From NCBI GenBank assembly GCA_035505655.1, contig DATJQP010000105.1, positions 25,396 to 89,395 of the forward strand: a stretch of 64,000 bases of DNA. The letters are read 5' to 3'. Below the pieces are notes generated by a model. The model was not told the origin of the DNA. It searched no databases and worked only from the letters and a program-made list of their open reading frames with translations. Made by a program: the position numbers and the translations under genes. Numbering within the stretch: position 1 is the first letter of the stretch; every line of letters starts with the position of its first letter. This document shows positions 53,147-62,019 of the stretch, one piece after another. The stretch comes from JAGVPT01 sp035505655 (GTDB lineage Bacteria > Bacteroidota > Ignavibacteria > UBA10030 > UBA8401).

Positions 53147-55696
53147 ATGAAGACTCTCTTCTCTTTTGGAATCCTGCCATTTCTTCTCTTCGTCGCCACC
53201 GCGGTATCGTACTCACAGGGCACCACACCGTTTGATAGCGCCGCCTACAGACTTTTTCTTTCGACGCACCAAAATCTTACAACGGGTCAACTCCAGGCGC
53301 TCTATCCTGCCGGAACCTTTGCGGCGACATCTCCGGTAAATTACGAGACGACCCGGTATTTCGACAGCATTAGTCTGCACTATCCCCTCACCCCGGCGGA
53401 GAAGGCGATCCTCGGGAAGCAGGGGTTTGTCGTGAGTGAGCGATTATCGCAGAAATCGTACGGGGATGCGTACTCCCACATCTACAACTCCGACCTGCCG
53501 GTCTTTGTCTCGACCGATGCGATCCTTCATGCAATACACATGTCGTGGGATGCTATCCTCATGGGAACGGAGAAGAACATCCTCGCCGCCAAACTCGACA
53601 CTCTTCTTTCGGAGCTGCAAGGTCAGCTCCCCGCCATGGCTTCCGGGTATGCATCTGTTCCGGGGATGACCGATGAGCTTAACGACCTTGACGTGTACCT
53701 TACGGTTCCCCGGTTACTCCTGGGAGATGATGCACAAACACAATTTCCCTCCAACGCAAAGGAGGTGGTGGACCTGTTGAACCTCATTAACAAGGAGGCT
53801 CCGGCGGGCTATCCTCTATTCTCTTCAAGTCTCCGGAGCATCGATTTCAGCCAGTTCACCGTCAGAGGTCATTACACGCAGGACCCGGTCCTTTCAAAAT
53901 ACTTCCAGGCCATGATGTGGCTTGGCCGGATAGAGATCTACCTGGCACCTCCTGTGACAGACGGCCTGTCGATATCGTCCGCGGACATCCGGCGGCAGGT
54001 CGTGGATGCGGCGCTGATCAAAGAGGCGGCCGACAGGTCCGGCGGAACCAGGCTTCTCACCGAAATCAACGGTATCCTCGAGGCGTTTGTGGGCCCCTCG
54101 GATAACGTGACTCTTCCAGAGATTGCAGACATTCTCTCCGGCGCCGGAATCACCAGCGCCTCACAACTCCTCGACAGTGCAACCTGCGTCCTCTTCCAGC
54201 AAACCCTCGCGCAGAAGCCGTATGCCGACCAGAAGATCAATTCTCAGATTCTGATGTCAAATCCGATGGATCTGAACCAGTCGAAGCCGGCCTCTTCATT
54301 CCTTCTCCTCGGTCAGCGATTCATCGTCGATTCATACACCACCGGCAGCGTCGTCTACGACAAGATCATCTACGAGGGGCAGAAGGTGACACGAATGCTT
54401 CCATCCTCCCTCGACGTCCTGTTTGCCCTCGGGAACAACGGGGCCGGTCAACTGCTGACCTCCGAACTTGAACAGTACCATTACGGATCGAACCTGAGCG
54501 CCGTGCGATATCTCATCGACGGATATGATCCAACCTTCTGGGAAGGGACGATCTACAACGGCTGGTTGAACTCGATCAGAGCGCTCAATCCGCCTGCCGA
54601 CAGGTCGGGATTCCCCGCCTTCATGCAAACTGCGGCATGGTGGCAGGAGAAGATCAACACCCAGCTTGCCTCCTGGGCTGAACTGCGTCACGACTTCATC
54701 CTCTACGCGAAACAATCGTATACCTTCGGGACCACGTGCTCATTCCCGGAGAGTTACGTAGAGCCGATTCCGGAATTCTACAATGCGGTGAAGGCATTCG
54801 CTCAGGCGGGAGACTCCCTTTTCAATGGCCCTCTTTGCCGAAACTCCTCTGCCGCCGGCTACTTCGTGTACCTGGGTGCGGTAGCGGATACTTTGGGGAC
54901 CATTTCACAGAAAGAGCTGAGCGGGACATCGTTCACCGCGTCGGAGAAGCATTTTCTTCGTACGATGCTCTACACGGTTGAGGTTGGATGTGCGATACAG
55001 ACGAAGGGATGGTATCCGTCATTGTATTACACGGGAGAGTCTGGCTTCACGAAGGAGGATATGATCATCGCGGACATTCACACCGCCCCGACGGATGCCG
55101 CAGGGAATCCGGTCGGATGGGTGCTTCATGTCGGAACGGGACCGCTCAACATGGCGGTCGTCGTCGGCACCGCATCTGACGGGACGCCGTGCACTTTCAT
55201 CGGACCCGTCTCCAGCTATTATGAATACCTCGCAACAAACTTCAAGCGCTTGACCGACGAAGAGTGGGCGACGATGGTCAACATCTCTCCTTCGTTGCGC
55301 CCCTCGTTCATCAATCTTTATGCCTCCGATACGACAGGCGCGGCATTGCCGCTGGGAGAGTCGCTTGTCATGGGTGTGAATCACCAGCCCGTGCCGCCGA
55401 CAGTCCCGGGAACGCTCACACTTCAGAATAACTTCCCGAACCCGTTCAACTCGTCGACGATCATCGCATTCACCATTCCCCCGGGTCTGGCGAATTCCGA
55501 CGTCCGGCTTTCCATCTATGATATCGGGGGACGAGTGGTCAGGCAGGTCGTCTCGGGGAGGCTCCCTGCTGGAAACTATGCAGCCCGATGGGACGGCACA
55601 TCCGAAGGAGGAGCGACGGTTGCCTCCGGAATCTATTTCTGCCGCCTTGTGGCGGGCAACCAGCACGCGGTGAGGAGGATTGCCTTTGTGAAATAG
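53147..55696 (+). CDS. secreted DUF3160 protein with type IX sorting domain
   Basis: 849 residues. The signal peptide is FSFGILPFLLFVATAVSYSQG. The N-terminal 700 residues match DUF3160, with NSDLPVFVSTDAILHAIHMS as the family hallmark; function unknown. The C-terminal ~85 residues are a T9SS type A sorting domain: LQNNFPNPFNSSTIIAF, then IYDIGGRVVRQVV and SGIYFCRLVAGN. The cargo is expected to be cleaved and attached or released outside the outer membrane. AGGGG lies 6 nt before the ATG. Confidence 0.88.
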   Translation: MKTLFSFGILPFLLFVATAVSYSQGTTPFDSAAYRLFLSTHQNLTTGQLQALYPAGTFAATSPVNYETTRYFDSISLHYPLTPAEKAILGKQGFVVSERLSQKSYGDAYSHIYNSDLPVFVSTDAILHAIHMSWDAILMGTEKNILAAKLDTLLSELQGQLPAMASGYASVPGMTDELNDLDVYLTVPRLLLGDDAQTQFPSNAKEVVDLLNLINKEAPAGYPLFSSSLRSIDFSQFTVRGHYTQDPVLSKYFQAMMWLGRIEIYLAPPVTDGLSISSADIRRQVVDAALIKEAADRSGGTRLLTEINGILEAFVGPSDNVTLPEIADILSGAGITSASQLLDSATCVLFQQTLAQKPYADQKINSQILMSNPMDLNQSKPASSFLLLGQRFIVDSYTTGSVVYDKIIYEGQKVTRMLPSSLDVLFALGNNGAGQLLTSELEQYHYGSNLSAVRYLIDGYDPTFWEGTIYNGWLNSIRALNPPADRSGFPAFMQTAAWWQEKINTQLASWAELRHDFILYAKQSYTFGTTCSFPESYVEPIPEFYNAVKAFAQAGDSLFNGPLCRNSSAAGYFVYLGAVADTLGTISQKELSGTSFTASEKHFLRTMLYTVEVGCAIQTKGWYPSLYYTGESGFTKEDMIIADIHTAPTDAAGNPVGWVLHVGTGPLNMAVVVGTASDGTPCTFIGPVSSYYEYLATNFKRLTDEEWATMVNISPSLRPSFINLYASDTTGAALPLGESLVMGVNHQPVPPTVPGTLTLQNNFPNPFNSSTIIAFTIPPGLANSDVRLSIYDIGGRVVRQVVSGRLPAGNYAARWDGTSEGGATVASGIYFCRLVAGNQHAVRRIAFVK

Positions 55697-55712
55697 GGAA
55701 GGATAGCTTTTA

Positions 55713-55897
55713 GATTAAAGAGCAAATAGCAAAGATCAAAAATACAAAGGAAAGATATCAAATCATTGGCACGCCGAGATCGTACGTTAACACATCAACC
55801 TGCACCGCAGATGTCAGACGATCTCTTTACCAGTACGCCTTTCTCTATGATCTTTTATCTGTATTTTTCCTCTTTGCTATTTGATCTTTGATCTGGC
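55713..55897. repeat. heptad-phased inverted repeat
   Basis: Left arm 55713-55761 and right arm 55842-55897. Reverse-complemented, the arms match in about 30 of the first 34 positions, the closest pair in the window. The spacer is 80 bases. Located between two cargo genes. Confidence 0.75.
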
Positions 55898-55915
55898 TCT
55901 GCTTCTGAGAATCTA

Positions 55916-57493
55916 ATGCCGAACCTCAGGTCCCTCTCGCCCCTTACCCTTGGAGTCCTCCTTGTGCCTGCCCTCATGCTGGGAGGATCCCGCGACTTTG
56001 CCGCAAACCGCGTTCAATCGGCGAGGGAGTCGATCTCGGGGAGGCGTTCGCTGCATGCACCCTTTATTGCGAAGAAGAATACCTCCGGTCTCGTTCGGTT
56101 CCACGACGCATCCATCGCTCATCTTCTCCACAAGTCCGGCCGCACTTCCACTTCTCAGCTCGTCGCCAGAAATCAGGTCTTTCTCCTCGATACCGTAATT
56201 GTGTACGAATCGACTGCCGATACGGAGCGGTACGTCTACACCTATACGCCGAATGGCTTGATCGAAACAATGCTCGATCAAGTCTTGCAGAACGGCGGGT
56301 GGGCGAACTTGTACCGGGATTCTCTTGCGTACGCTGACGCCGGGAAAATGATCATGGACGTGTATCAGGAATGGCAGGCTTCCGTCTGGGTCTACACAAC
56401 CCGATACACAGAGACATATACTTCATCCGGGCAGCTGGCGACGGAGCTGGAAGAAGTGTGGCAATCCAGCCAGTGGATCGGCAACGTGCGGTGGACGTTT
56501 TCTTATGATCTCGCCGGTCATGAGCTGACCAACCTCACGGAATATTGGGAAGGTGGAGGATGGGTGGGCGTGACACGCACGACTTATGCTTACAACTCGT
56601 CGGGACAAGAGCTCACCGAGTTGGACGAAGAGGTCCAAAACGGGCAGATGTCAAACTACACGCTCACTACTTTGACGTATGCGTCGGACGGATCATCTTC
56701 GACCAAGCTGTACCAGCGCTGGCAAAATTCTGCCTGGACGAATTTCACCCTTTCGAGTTACAACTACGACTCCGCGGGGAACGAGACGGGGAGCCTCTAC
56801 CAGGTATGGCAGGATAGCACCTGGACAAACTCTGTCCGGGTTGCCTACACGTACGACGATGGCGGACGGGAGTCGACCGAGGCCGACGAAGTGTGGCTCA
56901 ACGGTCAGTGGACAAGCACCGTGCGGTACACCTTCACCTACGGTTCGGGTGGGAATGTTTTAGTCTGGCTCGTCGAGTACTATCAGAGCAACCAATGGAC
57001 AAACGCGGAACGAGACACGAGTACGTACGATTCCAACGGGAACCTTCTCCTCTATCTCCATCAGCTCTGGCAGAACGGTTCCTGGGTGGTGGCGGACGGA
57101 GGAGGAACTTACGATTACGTCCTGCTCACGGTCAACGGGAATTTCTTTGAGTTCCAGGGGTGTCGGGTGCGCTTCATCTATGAGATGACGAACGTTATTA
57201 ACGGAGTATCAATTGTTCATGCCGTTCCGTCGGAATTCTTTCTCTCCCAGAACTATCCGAACCCGTTCAACCCGAGCACCGTCATTCAGTACGGGCTTCC
57301 TTTGGAGAGCCGCGTCACGCTGAACGTGTACGATCTGCTGGGAAGAGTTGTGGAGACTCTCGTCGATGAGCAGGAGAACGCGGGGAGTCATTCCGTTTCA
57401 TTCAACGCGGGAAGGCTGTCGAGCGGTGTTTATTTCTACCGCCTCACGGCCGGCGATTACAGCAGCACAAGAAAACTCCTTTTCACAAAATGA
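55916..57493 (+). CDS. secreted protein with ten 29-residue repeats and type IX sorting domain
   Basis: 525 residues. The signal region is SLSPLTLGVLLVPALMLGG. Residues about 108-400 consist of ten consecutive 29-residue units with consensus Y-D-S-x-G-N followed by L-x-Q-x-W-Q-N-x-x-W-T-N; examples start YDSAGNETGSLYQVWQ and YNSSGQELTELDEE. This resembles YD/RHS-like beta repeats without the toxin core. The last ~80 residues are the sorting domain (LSQNYPNPFNPSTVIQYGLP, VYDLLGRVVETLV, SGVYFYRL). Repeats probably form an extended beta-structure on the surface. Ligand unknown. Confidence 0.8.
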   Translation: MPNLRSLSPLTLGVLLVPALMLGGSRDFAANRVQSARESISGRRSLHAPFIAKKNTSGLVRFHDASIAHLLHKSGRTSTSQLVARNQVFLLDTVIVYESTADTERYVYTYTPNGLIETMLDQVLQNGGWANLYRDSLAYADAGKMIMDVYQEWQASVWVYTTRYTETYTSSGQLATELEEVWQSSQWIGNVRWTFSYDLAGHELTNLTEYWEGGGWVGVTRTTYAYNSSGQELTELDEEVQNGQMSNYTLTTLTYASDGSSSTKLYQRWQNSAWTNFTLSSYNYDSAGNETGSLYQVWQDSTWTNSVRVAYTYDDGGRESTEADEVWLNGQWTSTVRYTFTYGSGGNVLVWLVEYYQSNQWTNAERDTSTYDSNGNLLLYLHQLWQNGSWVVADGGGTYDYVLLTVNGNFFEFQGCRVRFIYEMTNVINGVSIVHAVPSEFFLSQNYPNPFNPSTVIQYGLPLESRVTLNVYDLLGRVVETLVDEQENAGSHSVSFNAGRLSSGVYFYRLTAGDYSSTRKLLFTK

Positions 57494-57572
57494 GCCTGGA
57501 AATTCTCTTCAGCGAACCGGGCGCCGATCGATAACTCCGGGAGGCCGGTCTTTGTAGAGAAGGGATGATACA

Positions 57573-58847
57573 ATGAGAAAAGGTCTTTGGCTCCTCGGCA
57601 GCCTCTCTCTTGCGCTTCAATGCGCTACTGCACAGTGGGTTCAGCAGTCAAGCGGAACTTCTGAAAGACTTGTTGGCGGAGTTGTCCTCGACTCGACGAA
57701 CGCTCTCGTCATAGGAAACCGTAACGGAATCCTCATCACAACCGACGCCGGCGAATCGTGGATGAACGAGAACGCGGCCATCAGCGCGGTCTACAACTGG
57801 AACAGCATCTCATTCAGCAGTGCGCTGATCGGGACGGTCGTCGGCGATCAGCGTGTTGTCACAACGATCGATGGGGGACATTCCTGGACACTGCGGACAA
57901 CCCCGACATCGCAGCGGTGTCTCTCCGTCCTCGACCGCGGAAGCGGATATCTCTACCTGGGAACCGACAGCGGGTGGATCTGCGAGAGCGGGGACACGGG
58001 CAAAACATGGATCTCGACGAAGGTGAGCCAGTGGCCAATCCGCTGCATTTTCATGTATCAAGGTGTCGCGCTACCCGGCGCGCCTATCTATTATGCCGTG
58101 ACCTCCCATTCCCTCCTCTCGAAGCCGGTTTATCCAACAACGATGTGGAATGAAACGGTGCTCAACAATTTCGAAGGATTGGGGTCAGAGGCATGGAGTG
58201 GACAGTTCTGCCGCGGGGGAGGCGCAGGTTTCATCGTAGGGGTCTTTGGAGACCTTTGGGCAGAGCCGGCGGCATTGCGTCGAAGCATGGGGGATGTCAA
58301 TTGGGTTGGAATGCAACTCTCGCCGCTTCGGGAGGGAACGCTCACCGGCATCGCGGCTCCTTCACCGCGGGCTGTTTCTCTCTGCGGCACCGGCGGGATG
58401 ATTTACAGCAGTTCGGATAGCGGCAGCCACTTTACGCTCGCCTCGGCGCCAACGACGCATAATCTCAACGCGATCTTTTTCCTGAACGAAAAGACCGGAT
58501 ACGCAGTCGGCGATTCCGGGACGATCCTCTACACTCAGAGCGGGCTTGTCATCAATCGGGAAGAGGAGGGACCGAAGATCCCGGCGGAATTCATCCTGGA
58601 GCAAAACTATCCCAACCCCTTCAACCCCGCAACCACCATCTCGTACGCTCTCCGGACGAAAGCATTCGTCAATCTCACCATCTATGATGAGTTGGGGCGG
58701 ACAGTCGCGACGCTCGTCAACGAGATCAAGCCGGCCGGGAAGTATGAATTGACCTGGAATGCGGGGCACGCGCCAAGCGGAGTCTATTTTTGCCGATTGC
58801 GGGCGGGCTCCTACGTCGAGACCAGAAAGCTCGTCTTGCTCTGGTAG
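57573..58847 (+). CDS. secreted YCF48/BNR-type beta-propeller protein with type IX sorting domain
   Basis: 424 residues. Signal peptide LWLLGSLSLALQCATAQW. The body holds repeats such as GILITTDAGESWMNENAA, VTTIDGGHSWTLRTT and WICESGDTGKTWIST, which are Asp-box (SxDxGxTW) blades of the YCF48/BNR propeller. The sorting domain (LEQNYPNPFNPATTISYAL, IYDELGRTVATLV, SGVYFCRL) closes the protein. A GAAGGG lies upstream of the ATG. Role unknown; such propellers bind or display ligands outside the cell. Confidence 0.85.
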   Translation: MRKGLWLLGSLSLALQCATAQWVQQSSGTSERLVGGVVLDSTNALVIGNRNGILITTDAGESWMNENAAISAVYNWNSISFSSALIGTVVGDQRVVTTIDGGHSWTLRTTPTSQRCLSVLDRGSGYLYLGTDSGWICESGDTGKTWISTKVSQWPIRCIFMYQGVALPGAPIYYAVTSHSLLSKPVYPTTMWNETVLNNFEGLGSEAWSGQFCRGGGAGFIVGVFGDLWAEPAALRRSMGDVNWVGMQLSPLREGTLTGIAAPSPRAVSLCGTGGMIYSSSDSGSHFTLASAPTTHNLNAIFFLNEKTGYAVGDSGTILYTQSGLVINREEEGPKIPAEFILEQNYPNPFNPATTISYALRTKAFVNLTIYDELGRTVATLVNEIKPAGKYELTWNAGHAPSGVYFCRLRAGSYVETRKLVLLW

Positions 58848-58986
58848 TTTCCTCCGGAGGCCGAAATTCGGGGCGGCACTTGGAAACGGAAGTGGATGGA
58901 ATCACCTGGATATCTCCCTTTGAATCTGCCGAAGCCGGCGGCATAAATCGAAAACAAGTTTGATTTCCTTTCGCGGGGAATTGCCC

Positions 58987-60672
58987 ATGAAGAAGCTTGT
59001 CAGCGCAATGCTTATGTTGGCAGCGATTGCCGGGACTGCCGTCACTCAGCAGGTGCAAGAGCACCTCCTTCCTCCATTGCCTTACTCCACCGTGACGGCA
59101 GACGTACTTCCAACCCACACCTCGTTCTGCGTCTACGGCTATTCGAGACAGTCCACTCAATTGCCAATTGGGGATCATGAGATCTCGGTTGCCATTCCGT
59201 TCGTCGTCCTGGCTCCGGGAAGCCTCTCAACTGTCTGTGTCCTTCTTCCCGATACCGCCCTCGGCTACTATGAAGGTTTCAGTGACAATTATGACGTCTT
59301 CTCCCTCAGCCCCGCCGTGACGAGCAGCGATTCCTTCTTCATCGCCTGGAGTAAAATGAAGTACTTTGGCTCGGATGTACCGGGAACGTCGTACACCCTG
59401 CCGAATGCATGGGTGGGGAAAATAGAGGGAGGGAGCATTACACAGACCGTGCACTTCATGAACGGGCTTCATCCGTCCGTGGTCGTCGACGGGGCCGACG
59501 CTCTTCACGTCGTTTGGGAGAATGTCGCTCCGATACCTTCTACGCAGACGTCGTTCTTCAAGCTCTACGGCAGCACAATAGTCTACCGAAAGCGGGCGAG
59601 CACGGGCCAGTGGTCCGACTCCACGATCATCGGGAAGGGGTTCCTTCCCCGGCTTCTCCGGAATCAGGACATCATCCACTGCCTCTATTTTCGCGCTGAC
59701 TCATCGACCCAAACCGACTACAGCATGGTTCTGCAGAGGATGAACGCCGGCGTCCTGGAACCGTTGGTGACGCTGTGGGAGTTTCATGCTCCGACCGAGG
59801 CGGTGAGGTACCCGTACCTCGACCATAGCCCTTTTGCAGAATTCAATTGGGGAGTGGACGCTGCCGGCGGAGTACATGTGGCGTGGAGCTCATGGTATTC
59901 TCCGTCGAAGGTGTGCATCCTCCACTACCACGACGGGCTCGGAGTGCAGATCGACTCGACGGGGGCGTATTACCTGAACACTCCGGCATTCGAGTTTACG
60001 AATGATGGGGAAGTCCACCTGATCGCGCTGACTCAGGACTCTTCCAGTGCCCGCGCAGTTCTGCGATACATCGTCTCGAAGCAGGGATCTGCGATGCGCG
60101 ACGTCCACGATATTCTTCTTCCGTCCAACTCCATGAGTCTCCAGCAGGCTTTCGTCGACCACTCGGGGAATGAGTATGCCATCGTCACGGACTATGCAGG
60201 GTCTTCGAGGACATATATTCTCAAGGATCTCGCAGAGTCCGACACCACGCTCTACTCCCTTGGGAACAAGTATACCTTTGGGGCAAGCTCCTTCATCGAT
60301 AACGCCAGGAGTGTATGGCTCACAGGGGTCCGCGACTCTACCTGCGTGCTACTGAGTTTTTCTCTCTCAGGGATCGGCTCGGTCGGCGGTACCGGATCGG
60401 TGATCCCAGGCAGATTCACTCTCTCGCAGAATTATCCGAACCCCTTCAACCCGGCGACAACGATCCGGTTCTCGGTGCCGTCGGCGCAATTCGTCTCAGT
60501 CACCGTTTGGGATCTTCTCGGACGGGAGGTTGCACGGCTCGTCGACCGCCGCCTTACGGCAGGGGAGTACTCCTGCGCGTGGGATGCGGAACGATTCCCG
60601 AGCGGCGTCTATCTCTGCCGACTGAATGTCGGCGGGACTCAAATGATGCGGAAGATGATTCTTTTGAAATAA
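58987..60672 (+). CDS. secreted protein with type IX sorting domain
   Basis: 561 residues from the ATG at 58987 (GGGGA upstream), which opens the signal peptide KLVSAMLMLAAIAGTAVTQ; an ATG nine codons earlier is not preferred. The body, about 460 residues, contains repeats such as VDGADALHVVWENVA and VDAAGGVHVAWSSW, reminiscent of sialidase-like propeller blades. The sorting domain (LSQNYPNPFNPATTIRFSVP, VWDLLGREVARLV, SGVYLCRL) ends the protein. Fourth of four consecutive cargo genes, probably a locally amplified set. Confidence 0.82.
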   Translation: MKKLVSAMLMLAAIAGTAVTQQVQEHLLPPLPYSTVTADVLPTHTSFCVYGYSRQSTQLPIGDHEISVAIPFVVLAPGSLSTVCVLLPDTALGYYEGFSDNYDVFSLSPAVTSSDSFFIAWSKMKYFGSDVPGTSYTLPNAWVGKIEGGSITQTVHFMNGLHPSVVVDGADALHVVWENVAPIPSTQTSFFKLYGSTIVYRKRASTGQWSDSTIIGKGFLPRLLRNQDIIHCLYFRADSSTQTDYSMVLQRMNAGVLEPLVTLWEFHAPTEAVRYPYLDHSPFAEFNWGVDAAGGVHVAWSSWYSPSKVCILHYHDGLGVQIDSTGAYYLNTPAFEFTNDGEVHLIALTQDSSSARAVLRYIVSKQGSAMRDVHDILLPSNSMSLQQAFVDHSGNEYAIVTDYAGSSRTYILKDLAESDTTLYSLGNKYTFGASSFIDNARSVWLTGVRDSTCVLLSFSLSGIGSVGGTGSVIPGRFTLSQNYPNPFNPATTIRFSVPSAQFVSVTVWDLLGREVARLVDRRLTAGEYSCAWDAERFPSGVYLCRLNVGGTQMMRKMILLK

Positions 60673-60759
60673 GTCCCGGCGCACCGGGTCCCGGTCTCTC
60701 CATCGGCCCAATCCCTCCGGCACGATACTCGCGTACTGCAAGACTCCCGGGCTCACCGC

Positions 60760-60816
60760 AGATGGATTCTCCCGAAAGAATTCCTTCGGAACCGATGAAA
60801 ACGTTGGGGAATGACG
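60760..60816. repeat. REP-like palindrome, interrupted copy 2
   Basis: AGATGGATTC and GATGAAAACG + TTGGGGAATGACG correspond to the repeat at 3799-3823 in reverse orientation. About 20 extra bases (CCGAAAGAATTCCTTCGG), themselves a small palindrome, are inserted in the middle. Confidence 0.5.
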
Positions 60817-61116
60817 TTGCTCCGGCTCTCGTCGTATCATGAAGTGTCCCCTTAGAACGATGCGCGATGGCGTTGAGGCGCCCGCGGATTTCCGACGGGC
60901 ATCCCGACTGCACCATTCCCTGCGGCACGGCGGTGCGGTTTTCATCCACCAAGCAAATGCAGTGCTTGTTGGGCGTCATCTGTGACATTGTTTGAGCGAA
61001 TCCTAACCCTTCGCTTTTGGGACTGCATTCGACACCTGAAAACACTAATTGTTTCCCGCTCAACCTCTTTTCTTTACCTCTCTTCATATCACTGCAAAAT
61101 TTTAGGGGATTGCCAA
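60817..61116. other. gene-free stretch before the AT-rich gene
   Basis: No gene that I can support. Between the interrupted palindrome and the next gene, the minus strand has a short open frame (about 50 codons, starting SQMTPNKHCICLVDEN) that may be a gene remnant. Composition changes from GC-rich to AT-rich near 61050, marking the left edge of the atypical segment. Confidence 0.35.
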
Positions 61117-61896
61117 ATGAAAGAAAAACGCGCAGGGAAAAAACCAGATAACACCAAGAAGAAGAAAGATGATGGCAAGTTTGATGTCTACATTCCCGGT
61201 AGCTACACGCCCCCAGCAATACCCTCCGAAACTCCAGGAAAAGAAAACGAGACAGAGGAAAAGTACTCTTTTAGAAAAGACTTCCGAAAGAATCGCTCTA
61301 CTTGGATATTGGCCTTTTTGACTTTTGGTATTGTAGGGGTAAGCATGTGGCAAGGATGGGTCAACAAAAACGCTTCCGACGAAGACCTTCGGGCTTATGT
61401 TGGAGTAAGTCGTGTTGATACTCTCTACTACAAAAAGTCTTCCGATGAAATGGCTAAAATATTTATAACAAATAGTGGGAAAACGCCCGCCAAAAAAATA
61501 ACTATTGACTGCATTTTTGAATGTTGGACAAGAAATACTCTCGCCGACATTGGTGACCTTTTTGATACCCTCAAGAACCCTCATTCTTTTAGGGATGAAT
61601 ACAGTTTATCTCCAGGGGAATCCTATATTCTTCCCATTAGACCAAATGTCATCCATGACAGCACCGCACACAAAGACACTCTTGCGTATTGGAAAGACCC
61701 ACTGGATGACGCTCACAATTCCCGTCATGTATATGGTAGGATTACCTACTACGACAACAGGGACGTGAAGCATTTTACCGTATTCGCCTTCCAGTGGGAA
61801 TTCCGCACAATGCTATATAGGCGTGTTGGCGGCATGAATTACTTTGATAACGACCAGCCAGACCCAAAAGGCAAATCCTACATAATGACGAAATGA
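61117..61896 (+). CDS. single-pass membrane protein of unknown function, AT-rich
   Basis: 259 residues from the ATG at 61117, with AGGGG about 9 nt upstream. The N-terminal 50 residues are Lys/Pro/Glu-rich. Residues 62-79 (TWILAFLTFGIVGVSMWQ) form one membrane helix, and about 170 residues follow, presumably outside. No family recognised. Base composition is clearly lower in GC than all neighbours and codons such as ATA, TTT and AAA are common, which suggests recent transfer. It is followed by the HerA-like gene 123 bases away with a promoter between. Confidence 0.65.
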   Translation: MKEKRAGKKPDNTKKKKDDGKFDVYIPGSYTPPAIPSETPGKENETEEKYSFRKDFRKNRSTWILAFLTFGIVGVSMWQGWVNKNASDEDLRAYVGVSRVDTLYYKKSSDEMAKIFITNSGKTPAKKITIDCIFECWTRNTLADIGDLFDTLKNPHSFRDEYSLSPGESYILPIRPNVIHDSTAHKDTLAYWKDPLDDAHNSRHVYGRITYYDNRDVKHFTVFAFQWEFRTMLYRRVGGMNYFDNDQPDPKGKSYIMTK

Positions 61897-61942
61897 CCTT
61901 TTCGTTCAAAAAGGCTCCACTCCCTGCCTACGGCCGCTCTCA

Positions 61943-61971
61943 TTGACAAACTTCCCTAATTTTGCTACTAT
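61943..61971 (+). promoter_or_regulatory. promoter for the HerA-like gene
   Basis: TTGACA (61943-61948), 17 bases, then TACTAT (61966-61971). A TAATTTTG also overlaps at 61957-61964. The ATG is at 62020. Confidence 0.55.
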
Positions 61972-62019
61972 CCCTAGCGAAATTATCCCTCATTCCCTCC
62001 TCACAGAACACTCAGTCGT

